From positions 1 to 35,922 of the forward strand of contig QHVS01000005.1 in NCBI GenBank assembly GCA_003223635.1: 35,922 bases of DNA. Direction: 5' to 3'. Positions 9,518-17,704 of this stretch are shown piece by piece. The notes under the pieces were generated by a model. That model worked only from the letters and a program-made list of their open reading frames with translations, did no database searches and was not told the DNA's origin. Source of the DNA: Acidobacteriota bacterium. GTDB lineage: Bacteria; Acidobacteriota; Thermoanaerobaculia; Gp7-AA8. Positions within the stretch are counted from its first letter, which is position 1; every line of letters begins with the position of its first letter. The position numbers and the translations under genes are program-made.

Positions 9518-10410
9518 CGCAGGAGCTCCTCAGCGCCCTGACTGATCAGCGCATCGTACACAGCGCCGATTACTTCTTTCGGGTCGGTTCCGCTTTTTGT
9601 GACGCGGACGCTGCGAACACCGTCAATCTCTCCGAAGAAGACCCGAACAGTAATTCCCCGATCGATCGAGGCGTGAACGGCGACGGCCGAGTAGCAGTCG
9701 AGCAGGTTATCGAATTTCTGAAGCACGCCGCGCTCGCAGCGTGCGGCCAGAGCGGCTCGCCAGTCGTTGATGATCTCCACGGCGACTCGGGAGCGATCGT
9801 CGGCCGTCTCCACCACGATGATCCCCTGCCCGGCCGCTGGAATCATCTCCTCGACTGAAAAATGCGACGTGATCTCTGCGTCGAGGCCGAGGCGGTGAAG
9901 GCCTGCCGCGGCGAGAACAGCGCCGTCGTACTGGCCGGACTGCACCTTGGCCACGCGCGAGTCGACGTTGCCGCGGATCTCTTCGAACCGCAGGTCGGGC
10001 CGCAGAGAGCGCAACTGCGCCCGTCGCCGCGGCGCGCTGGTTCCAACCTTCGCACCCGGCGGCAGTTCTCCGAGCGGAACGCGATCGCGCTGCACCCACG
10101 CGTCGCGCGGATCGCCTCGCTCGAGAAATGCGGCCAGGGCGAATCGTGGGGGCACGATCGAGGGAACGTCTTTCAGACTGTGCACCGCGAGATCGATCGT
10201 CCCGGCCATCAGCGCTTCTTCCAGTTCTTTGATGAAAACGCCCTTGCCGCCGATCGATGCCAGACTCGCGTTGTGCCGTTTGTCGCCGGTCGTGCGGATG
10301 GGGATGATCTCGGTTTGGAATTCCGCGTCGACCAGCCGCCGGGCCACCTCATTCGCCTGCCACAACGCTAACTTGCTTCCGCGAGTGCCGATGCGAAGCG
10401 GTCGGCTCAT
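9499..10410 (-). CDS. hemC: Porphobilinogen deaminase (hydroxymethylbilane synthase)
   Basis: LRIGTRGSKLALWQANEV, GGKGVFIKELEEALMAGTIDLAVHSLKDVPS, GTSAPRRRAQL, IRGNVDSR. Confidence 0.98.
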   Translation of the reverse strand: MSRPLRIGTRGSKLALWQANEVARRLVDAEFQTEIIPIRTTGDKRHNASLASIGGKGVFIKELEEALMAGTIDLAVHSLKDVPSIVPPRFALAAFLERGDPRDAWVQRDRVPLGELPPGAKVGTSAPRRRAQLRSLRPDLRFEEIRGNVDSRVAKVQSGQYDGAVLAAAGLHRLGLDAEITSHFSVEEMIPAAGQGIIVVETADDRSRVAVEIINDWRAALAARCERGVLQKFDNLLDCYSAVAVHASIDRGITVRVFFGEIDGVRSVRVTKSGTDPKEVIGAVYDALISQGAEELLRWPDNR

Positions 10411-11668
10411 CGCAATCCGAAGATCTTGCGGATCGTCTGACGCAGCGATTCGCGTTCCTGCGGCTCGTCGGCCGATTCCTTCAGCCGCAGAATCGGATAG
10501 TGGAGGATCTTATTGACGATCTGCGTCGTCAGCAGCTCCAGCGCCTGGCGCTGATCGGCGGTCACCGGACCGAGTCTGCGGAGACATTTCTCCAGCTCCG
10601 CGGTGCGGATCGACTCCAGCCGCTCCTGCAGCTCCACGATGGTGGGTACTGCATCAGCAGGCGCCGGCGGAAATGGTCCACTTCCCGGGCCACGATCTCT
10701 TCCGCCTGCTCCGCCTTCTGCAGCCGCAGCTCGCGGTTGGAGTCGGCAACCTGCTGCAGGTCATCGATGTTGTACAGATAGGCGCCGTCGACCTGAGCGA
10801 TGGCAGGATCGAGGTTCCGCGGCACTGACAGGTCGATCAGAAACAGATTGCGCATACGCCGCGCAGTGAGAGCACGCTCGACCTGCTGCGCCTCCACGAC
10901 GTAATGCGGCGCTGCCGTCGAGGCGATGACGATGTCACACGTGGCCAGGTGCGGGTCAATCTCTTCGAAGCGGATGGCCATCCCGCGGAAACGCGCCGCC
11001 ATCTCCTCGGCTCGTTCATGCGCCCGGTTGGCGACAAAGATCTGCTTCAGCCCGAAGCCAGCGAGATGCTCGGCCGTCAGCTCGCTCATCTTTCCCGCGC
11101 CGAGGAGCAGGGCCTGCAGGCCGTGGAGATCGCCGAAGATCTTCCGGGCCAGCTCCACTGCGGCGTAGGGAACCGACACGGCGTGCTCTCCGATGCCGGT
11201 CTCGCTGCGCACCTTCCTGGCCACGCGCATGGTTTCTTCGAAGAGCCGATGCAGCAGCGGATCGATCGCTCCGCTCCGCTGCGCCGCGAGAAATGAGGTG
11301 CGCACCTGTCCGCCGATCTGCGGTTCGCCCACCACCATCGAATCGAGGCCGGAAGCGACGCGGAAGAGATGCCTGGCCACGTCGGCGTAGCGAAGGATGT
11401 AGAGATGCTTCTCCAATTCCGAGCGGCTGCTTGCGCCGCGCGCGCTCAACCAGTCGACAAATGCCTCGATGACGTCTTCCCTCTCCGCGGAAAGAATGAC
11501 CTCGACGCGATTGCAGGTCGAAAGCAACGCCACGCCGTCGATCGGGGCGATCACCTTGAGCTCGTCGAGCGTTGCGGCGAGCTGCGCATCGGCCACGCTC
11601 ATCCGTTCGCGCACGGCGACCGGCGCGGTGCGGTGGTTGACGCCGATCAGGATCAGGGGCACCGCCAC
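10407..11668 (-). CDS. hemA: Glutamyl-tRNA reductase, apparently split by a frameshift near 10640-10700
   Basis: Frame 1 (10562..11668) carries ILIGVNHRTAPVAVRER, LSTCNRVEV, GEPQIGGQVR, LLGAGKMSELTAEHL and ends in unrelated residues. The expected C-terminus (VPTI-VELQERLESIRTAELEKCLRRLG...) is in another frame (10407..10637), whose stop makes an ATGA overlap with hemC. Confidence 0.9.
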
Positions 11669-11677
11669 CTCCCGCCC

Positions 11678-11756
11678 GGCGAGCGGCGGGCGGCGAGCGG
11701 CGAGCGGGTATTGGAGGCCACTTCTTCCGCTCGCTGCTCGCTGCGCGCCGCGCGCC
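11678..11756. repeat. Inverted pair of 7-bp tandem micro-arrays (family C, GGCGAGC)
   Basis: GGCGAGC|GGCGGGC|GGCGAGC|GGCGAGC (11678-11705), 23-nt spacer, GCTCGCT|GCTCGCT|GCGCGCC|GCGCGCC (11729-11756). Confidence 0.85.
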
Positions 11757-12550
11757 TAAACATGGTGAATTCCCAACATCGCCACCACGATCGCCACGAA
11801 CGCGCCGACGGAGATCAGCGCGGTGCGCCGCGCGCGATACGCACCGCTGATGTAGGACTGAAGGAGCACCGCGAAAAGAATCCAGGCTGTGATTCCGCCG
11901 AGCTGTTTCACACGCATATCGATCGGGCCCGCGGTGGTGCGGTAGGACCACAGAATTCCCGCCAGGATGCCGAGGGTGTAGATGCTGAAGCCGACGGCCA
12001 GCGTGCGGTAGCTCAGCGTGCGGCAGACGCTCAGGCTGGGGATCCACTCCCACAACGGCCCGCGATGCTTCGACTTCAGCGCGCGGTCCTGGGCGTACGA
12101 CAGGGCGGTGAAGGCCAGCCCGGTCAGCAACGCCGCCACACCGACCGCAGAGAGGAGCACGTGCGCGGTGAAGAGCGACGAGCGCAGCGCCGGATCCATC
12201 TGCGCGAACGGCTCATGCACCACCGCGGCGACAGTCAACAGCATCAGCACGAGCGGATAGACGAAAAATGACGCGGCTTGTACGCGGTAGCGGATGAACA
12301 GCGCCAACTCGACGACGAAGATGCACCAGGCAACGAACGCTGCCGCCTCCGGAAGATTGGTCAGCGGCGGGTGATGGGTGCGCGCGCAAATCGTGCCGAT
12401 CCAGGTGGTGTGGCAGAGGAAGCCGCCGATCATCAGCACCAGCGCCGCATGTTGCGTTCGGCGCTCGCGGGTGAACAGCGAGGCCAGCGCGATCAGCGTG
12501 CCGGCGGTGTAGAACAGCAGCGCCGCGTACAGCGTGAAGTTCGGACTCAT
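11756..12550 (-). CDS. CcsA/HemX-like cytochrome c assembly membrane protein
   Basis: 264 aa, about 8 TM segments, CcsA/HemX-type hydrophobic pattern (HVLLSAVGVAALLTGLAFTALSYAQDRALK...), located directly upstream of hemA as is common for hemX. Confidence 0.85.
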   Translation of the reverse strand: MSPNFTLYAALLFYTAGTLIALASLFTRERRTQHAALVLMIGGFLCHTTWIGTICARTHHPPLTNLPEAAAFVAWCIFVVELALFIRYRVQAASFFVYPLVLMLLTVAAVVHEPFAQMDPALRSSLFTAHVLLSAVGVAALLTGLAFTALSYAQDRALKSKHRGPLWEWIPSLSVCRTLSYRTLAVGFSIYTLGILAGILWSYRTTAGPIDMRVKQLGGITAWILFAVLLQSYISGAYRARRTALISVGAFVAIVVAMLGIHHV

Positions 12551-13035
12551 GGCGACAGCTTCTTGCAGAAGACGACTTTGTCATCTTCCACGCGATAGAA
12601 ATCCTTGATCCGCGAGATCTCGTCGTATCCGCTGCGCTGATAGAACCGCAGGGTGGGGGCGTAGCTTTCCTTCGAGGAGGTTTCGATCAGCAGCATGCGG
12701 CCGCGGCTGCGGCGGACCTCATTCTCTACGAAACGCAGGAGCAACTGGCCAAATCCCTGCCCCTGCTGCTTCGGATCGACGGCGATCCAGTAGAGATCGA
12801 ACACGCCGTCCGTCAGAGGCGTGGCACCGAAGCAGACGTACCCCTTCACCGTCGGCTTGGCTTCATCGCGCTCTTCCAGCACATGGACGATGTACTCGCC
12901 ACGCTCAGGATGGGTCAGGGCCTGATCCACGAGATCCACTGCGCAGCGCACCTCATCGTCGGTGAATCGCGCAGTGGCGATCAGGATGTCACGGATGCGG
13001 TCGCGATCTTTGCTTTGAGCTGGACGGATCTTCAT
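12547..13035 (-). CDS. GNAT family N-acetyltransferase
   Basis: Start reassigned to MKIRPAQSKDRDRIRDIL (13035). GVFDLYWIAVDPKQQGQGFGQLLLRFVENEVRRSRGRMLLIETSS..PTLRFYQRSGYDE: GNAT motif A (Q-x-x-G-x-G/A) and B. ATGA overlap with the CcsA-like gene. Confidence 0.93.
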   Translation of the reverse strand: MKIRPAQSKDRDRIRDILIATARFTDDEVRCAVDLVDQALTHPERGEYIVHVLEERDEAKPTVKGYVCFGATPLTDGVFDLYWIAVDPKQQGQGFGQLLLRFVENEVRRSRGRMLLIETSSKESYAPTLRFYQRSGYDEISRIKDFYRVEDDKVVFCKKLSP

Positions 13036-13996
13036 CGGCGCAGCGCGCGTAGGCAGCCATGATAAGGGTCTCCAGAAATTCCGGAAAAGGGACCCTGGCT
13101 GTCTCCAGCGCCTTCCGGAACCCGCTGCCCGGGCCGATGTCGGGATTGGGATTGATCTCGATGAGGTAGAGGCGGCCGTCGCGCGCCTGGCGCAGGTCGA
13201 ATCGGGCCGCCATATCGATGCCCAGCAGCTCGGCGGCTGCGAGGCAAATGCGCGACAGCTCGCCGCGCGTCGCATCATCCAGGTCGACCGCCATCCCGCT
13301 GACCGTGGCCAGATCCTCGGCCGATCCAATGTCCCACTTCGCCTTCGCCCCCACCACCCGCTCCCAAGGCTTCAAATCAGCAGCGAAGAACATCTCACCG
13401 GGCGGCAGAAGACGCCCGCAGTAGAAGGACTGATTCAACTCGCGGCCGTCGATGAACTCCTCGATGAGCGGCGTCTGATCGTATGTCTCCACCACATGAC
13501 GGCAACGGGCCGCCAGCTCTTCCGGACTGCGAACGACCGCCGCTGCTTCGATGCCGATGCCGCCGTCTTCCAGCGACGGCTTCACGATGTACGTCCCGGG
13601 AGGAACAGAGCGCGGATCAGCGAAGCCTCGCGGCGTCGGGATTCCGGCGGTGCGCAGAAGTTTCTTGACCAGGACCTTGTCGGAGACGAGACCCACCGAG
13701 ACGGGCTCGCAGGAGGTGTGGGGAATCCCGAGCATCTCCAGAGCCAGAGCAAAATTTTTCTCCAGCCCCGGCACGCCCAGGACTCCTTCGCAGAGGTCGA
13801 TGACCACATCGAATCGCTGGAGATCGCGCAGCACTCCGTCGATATCTTCGCGAACGGGCACCAGCGTTCCGCCGGTGGTCTCCGCGACTTCCTCCGCCGC
13901 CTCGCGCACCTCGGCTGAACCGAGAAGCTCCGGGGGGCTGAGGTGCGTCTTCAGGTGGGAATCGTCGTTGAAGGCAACCGCTACGCGGCGCGCCAC
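12989..13996 (-). CDS. ATP-grasp ligase, D-Ala-D-Ala ligase-like (divergent)
   Basis: GTYIVKPSLEDGGIGIE, LIEEFIDGRELNQSFYCG, GRLYLIEINPNPDIGPGSGF. Overlaps the GNAT start by 47 bp. Confidence 0.88.
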   Translation of the reverse strand: MARRVAVAFNDDSHLKTHLSPPELLGSAEVREAAEEVAETTGGTLVPVREDIDGVLRDLQRFDVVIDLCEGVLGVPGLEKNFALALEMLGIPHTSCEPVSVGLVSDKVLVKKLLRTAGIPTPRGFADPRSVPPGTYIVKPSLEDGGIGIEAAAVVRSPEELAARCRHVVETYDQTPLIEEFIDGRELNQSFYCGRLLPPGEMFFAADLKPWERVVGAKAKWDIGSAEDLATVSGMAVDLDDATRGELSRICLAAAELLGIDMAARFDLRQARDGRLYLIEINPNPDIGPGSGFRKALETARVPFPEFLETLIMAAYARCADEDPSSSKQRSRPHP

Positions 13997-14916
13997 CGTT
14001 CCTCCGCACTTCCGAGGATCGCGGCAATCATTCGGTTGTAGGTCCAGCCGGCCGCCTCGATCAGAAGAATGAGGTCGCTGTTCGTCGGATGCATGCCCGG
14101 AAGAGGATTGACCTCCACGAAATTGTGGATGCGATCGCGATCCACGCGGACGTCTACGCGAGCGACGTCGCGGAGCTCGAACGCGTTCCAGATGGCCATG
14201 GCCACAGCAGCAGCATTCGGCTCATCGACCAGCCGATAATCGACCCGCTCCTGCCAGTCGCGCTTCACTTCGATCGAGTAGATGAAGTCCTCGTCCAGCT
14301 TTCGCGGAACTACCTGCATGACGCCGACGACCTTTCCAGCCACGATTCCGACCGTGAACTCCTCGCCGTTCAGAAACTCCTCGATCAACACGGGACCGTA
14401 CTTCGATACCCGCGACACGGCGGAATCCAGCTCCCGCTCGTTGCGGCAGATCGATCGCGCCGTGATGCCCATCGAGGAGCCTTCAGCGGCCGGCTTCACA
14501 AAGAGGGGATATCGCAATCCCCCGACCCGCCACCCCCGACCCGCGACGACCCAGGGCGCGGTGGGGATCCCATGCGCCTTCGCCACGAGTTTGCCCAGCG
14601 CTTTGTCCAGCGTGATGCCGATGGCAAGCGGATCGGGTCCGGTGCACGGGATGCCGAGCATCTCCAGCACCGCCGGCACTTGCGACTCCCTCCCACGCCC
14701 GCCCACGCCCTCGGCCAGATTGAACACGCCGTCGACGCGAGTGATGCGCAGCGCATCGAGCATCGGCCGTCCCCATCCGAGGCGGACGGGCTCGTGGCCG
14801 CACGCGCGGAACGCCTCCTCCAGCGCCTCGATCGTTTCGACAGAGTCGAACTCTTCGAAGTCGTCGCTGCCGGTGGCATGTTCCGGCTTCAGGTTGTAGG
14901 TGAGTCCGATGCGCAT
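13981..14916 (-). CDS. ATP-grasp ligase, D-Ala-D-Ala ligase-like
   Basis: VFNLAEGVGGRGRESQVPAVLEMLGIPCTGPDPLA, RYPLFVKPAAEGSSMGI, VLIEEFLNGEEFTVGIV, FVEVNPLPGMHP. Overlaps the next ATP-grasp gene by 16 bp. Confidence 0.93.
   Translation of the reverse strand: MRIGLTYNLKPEHATGSDDFEEFDSVETIEALEEAFRACGHEPVRLGWGRPMLDALRITRVDGVFNLAEGVGGRGRESQVPAVLEMLGIPCTGPDPLAIGITLDKALGKLVAKAHGIPTAPWVVAGRGWRVGGLRYPLFVKPAAEGSSMGITARSICRNERELDSAVSRVSKYGPVLIEEFLNGEEFTVGIVAGKVVGVMQVVPRKLDEDFIYSIEVKRDWQERVDYRLVDEPNAAAVAMAIWNAFELRDVARVDVRVDRDRIHNFVEVNPLPGMHPTNSDLILLIEAAGWTYNRMIAAILGSAEERWRAA
14519..14546. repeat. 7-bp-period array (family G) inside ATP-grasp gene
   Basis: CCCCCGA|CCCGCCA|CCCCCGA|CCCGCGA; also reads as a 14-bp unit x2. 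Encodes the odd segment AGRGWRVGG between PTAPWVV and LRYPLFVKP. Confidence 0.7.
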
Positions 14917-14925
14917 GTCATTGAC

Positions 14926-15010
14926 GTCATCCTGACCCGGAGCGAAGCGAAGGGAAGGATCTCGACCGGCGTACTGGAGATCCTTCGCCGTCTGCGCGGC
15001 TCAGGATGAC
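14926..15010. repeat. 85-nt nested palindromic element between kamA and the first ATP-grasp gene
   Basis: Outer stem GTCATCCTGA (14926-14935)/TCAGGATGAC (15001-15010); inner stem GAAGGATCTC (14954-14963)/GAGATCCTTC (14977-14986). Both 10 bp and perfect. Supplies the TGA stop of kamA. Confidence 0.85.
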
Positions 15011-16353
15011 GAGGTCTTCGACCTCACCTTGATCCCCCGCGGCGTGTCGCGCACAGGCTGCGGCTCGAAGCGGTCGGCGGTGCGATTGAGGAGCTTGGCC
15101 ACGCCGCGCTCATCGAAATGCTCGCGGTCATTGCACCGATCGCAGTTGTGCGGCTGCCGCTGCACGTCGTCGAAGCGGCCGATTACGCCCTCGAAGTTGC
15201 GATAGACCATCGAGTCGCCGTAGTGGCCCAGGACGTAGTTCGGTGCCAGCGGGACCTTGCCGCCACCGCCCGGCGCATCCATCACGAACTGCGGAACGGC
15301 CAGGCCGGAAGTGTGCCCGCGCAGAAACTCGATGATCTCGATTCCTTCGCCGATGGAGGTCCGGAAATGTTCGGCGCCCATGACCTGGTCGCATAGATAG
15401 AGATAGTAGGGGCGGACGCGGATCTTCATCAGCCCCTGCACGAGATCGCGCATGATGTACGGGCAATCGTTGACGCCCCGCAGCAGCACGGCCTGATTGT
15501 TCACCGGGATGCCGGCCCGCAGCAGACGGTCGCAGGCGGCGGCCGATTCCGGCGTGATCTCGTTCGGATGATTGAAATGGGTATTGATCCAGACCGGGTG
15601 GTACTTCTCCAGCATCGAGCAGAGCTCGTTGTCGATGCGCTGCGGCAGAAACACCGGCACGCGCGAGCCGAAGCGGATGATCTCCACGTGCGGGATGGCC
15701 CGCAGTCCGGCGATGATCTTCTCCAGGTACGTGAGGGACAGCGATAGCGGATCGCCGCCGGAGACGATGACGTCGCGAATCTCCGGATGCTCGGCGACGT
15801 ACTCGATCATCTTCTCGACCTTGCGCTGGCCGGTGGTGCCGTCTTCGTCCACCCATTTCCGCTTGCGCGTGCAATAGCGGCAATACAGCGGGCAATACGA
15901 AGTCACCAGGAAGAGGCATCGATCGGGATAGCGATGGACGATCCCCGTGACCGGCGAGTCGCCTTCCTCGTTGAGCGGATCCCAGGTCAGCTCGCCCGGA
16001 TTGAGCAGCTCCTCGACGGAGGGAACCGACTGCACGCGAAGCGGATCGTTGGGGTCATCGAAGTCGATCAGGCAGAGGTAGTACGGCGTGATGGCTGTGC
16101 GGTACAGCTCGAAGATGTCCGAGAGCCTCGCGTTGGTCACGTCGTCGAATTCGAAGAGGCGGGCCAGATCCTGCAGGGTGGTGACGCGGTTTTTCTGTTG
16201 CCACTTCCAGTCGTTCCACTGCTCGTCCGTAACATCGGGATAGAGCCGACGCCGATTGAAACGTGAGATTTCGACTGGATTTTTTCGGGGAGAGGGGGAC
16301 GCTATGCGTGCTGAGGATCGTGTTGGCACATCAGAGACTGGAACAGAGCTCAT
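15001..16353 (-). CDS. kamA: KamA family radical SAM aminomutase, probable lysine 2,3-aminomutase
   Basis: CPLYCRYCTRKRKW (CxxxCxxC), SGGDPLSLS, HVEIIRFGSRVPVFLPQRI, HPVWINTHFNHPNEITPES, RPYYLYLCDQVMGAEHFRTSIGEGIEIIEFLRGHTSGLAVPQFVMDAPGGGGK. Start reassigned to MSSVPVS. Confidence 0.95.
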   Translation of the reverse strand: MSSVPVSDVPTRSSARIASPSPRKNPVEISRFNRRRLYPDVTDEQWNDWKWQQKNRVTTLQDLARLFEFDDVTNARLSDIFELYRTAITPYYLCLIDFDDPNDPLRVQSVPSVEELLNPGELTWDPLNEEGDSPVTGIVHRYPDRCLFLVTSYCPLYCRYCTRKRKWVDEDGTTGQRKVEKMIEYVAEHPEIRDVIVSGGDPLSLSLTYLEKIIAGLRAIPHVEIIRFGSRVPVFLPQRIDNELCSMLEKYHPVWINTHFNHPNEITPESAAACDRLLRAGIPVNNQAVLLRGVNDCPYIMRDLVQGLMKIRVRPYYLYLCDQVMGAEHFRTSIGEGIEIIEFLRGHTSGLAVPQFVMDAPGGGGKVPLAPNYVLGHYGDSMVYRNFEGVIGRFDDVQRQPHNCDRCNDREHFDERGVAKLLNRTADRFEPQPVRDTPRGIKVRSKTSSS

Positions 16354-16438
16354 GAAGGTACACAACCTTTCTGACTTGGACTGGGAATCTTCCGCAGTCT
16401 GATGAGCGACGGTCCGGGACGAAAAGCCAGCTTCATGT

Positions 16439-17704
16439 TCAGCTAACTTTAACGCTTTTCAGCGAATTTGTGATCGAGAAGTTTTCGAAAAGATGAATCG
16501 CCGATTGGGGCACCCATGCGGTGATTCGCACCGCATGGTCCGTGATTTGTTGTTCGTGGACCTCCGAAACGTCATGCAACTTCGCCAACAAACGCGACTC
16601 GTGGTGTGGAAACTCGAGTTGCATGACCTCTCCGCCACGCAGTTCGCGATCGCGAATGGCGACGATGAGACGATCGACTCCGCGGCCGGTAAGAGCGGAG
16701 AGTGTGAGCGCGACGCGGCGGCGGATGTGGACCGCATCGGCGCGATCCGTCTTGTTGTACACCTCGATGATCCGATCGCGGGCCACGCCGAGGTCGCCCA
16801 GGACTTCCTCGCCGATGGCGCGCTGGTCCTCGTACTGCGGATGGCTGACGTCGATGACGTGCAGAACGAGATCGGCGGCCACCGCCTCCTCCATCGTCGA
16901 GCGGAAGGAAGCCACGAGATGGTGCGGCAGCTTTCGGATGAAGCCGACCGTGTCGATGATCACCGTCGGGCGAGGCGCCTCGAACGCAGCGCGCTGCGAT
17001 CGGGCGTCCAGCGTGGCGAATAGTTTGTCCTCGGCCACGGCGCCGCCGCTGGTGAGCCGATTGAACAGCGTTGACTTGCCCGCGTTTGTGTAGCCGACGA
17101 TGGCCACTGTGAAGGTTGCGGCACGCGATTTTCGCTGCGTCTGCCGCGACTGCTCGATCCGCCGAAGATCATCCTTCAGATGGCTGATCCGGTTGCGCAC
17201 GATGCGGCGGTCGATCTCCAACTGCGTCTCGCCGACCCCACGAGTGCCGATGCCGCCCGCCTGTCGGGAAAGGTGCGACCACTGGCGAGTCAGGCGCGGG
17301 AGTATGTACTCGAGCTGCGCCAGCTCGACCTGGGTGCGCGCCTCGCGGCTGCGGGCGCGACCGGCGAAGATATCGAGAATGAGCGCGCTCCGGTCGATCA
17401 CTTTGGCCGGGATGACGCGCTCCAGATTGCGCGCCTGGGCCGGCGAGAGATCGTCATCGAACACCACCAGCGCAGCGTGATGGCGCTCCACGACAGCCTT
17501 CACGTGTTCTGCCTTTCCTTTGCCGATCCAGGTCGCTGCATCGGGAGCGGTCCGCTTGGCGAAGACCTTCTCCACCACCACACCACCGGAAGTCTCGATG
17601 AGCTTCTCCAGTTCGTCCAGGTGCTCTTCTACGACATTACGCGGTACGGTCGGAAGAGCGAGACCGACGGCGATGGCTTTTTCCTGCACGTTTCCTGAGG
17701 ACAT
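16439..17704 (-). CDS. hflX: GTPase HflX
   Basis: GGIGTRGVGETQLEIDRRIVRNRI and GYTNAGKSTLFNRLTSG. Start MSSGNVQEKA at 17704 forms a TGATG overlap with the upstream gene stop. Confidence 0.97.
   Translation of the reverse strand: MSSGNVQEKAIAVGLALPTVPRNVVEEHLDELEKLIETSGGVVVEKVFAKRTAPDAATWIGKGKAEHVKAVVERHHAALVVFDDDLSPAQARNLERVIPAKVIDRSALILDIFAGRARSREARTQVELAQLEYILPRLTRQWSHLSRQAGGIGTRGVGETQLEIDRRIVRNRISHLKDDLRRIEQSRQTQRKSRAATFTVAIVGYTNAGKSTLFNRLTSGGAVAEDKLFATLDARSQRAAFEAPRPTVIIDTVGFIRKLPHHLVASFRSTMEEAVAADLVLHVIDVSHPQYEDQRAIGEEVLGDLGVARDRIIEVYNKTDRADAVHIRRRVALTLSALTGRGVDRLIVAIRDRELRGGEVMQLEFPHHESRLLAKLHDVSEVHEQQITDHAVRITAWVPQSAIHLFENFSITNSLKSVKVS

Noticed and set aside
11016-12053. 345-aa minus-strand ORF
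   Set aside because: Wrong frame across hemA, the GC-rich array and the ccsA-like gene; Arg-rich out-of-frame translation.
14692-14711. CCCACGCCCG/CCCACGCCCT direct repeat
   Set aside because: 10-bp unit encoding the conserved Ddl-like EGVGGRGRES region; not part of the 7-bp phenomenon.
15001-16353. KamA as EF-P beta-lysylation enzyme (EpmB)
   Set aside because: No epmA or efp nearby, and full-length resemblance including the C-terminal region fits lysine 2,3-aminomutase better; not excluded without phylogeny.
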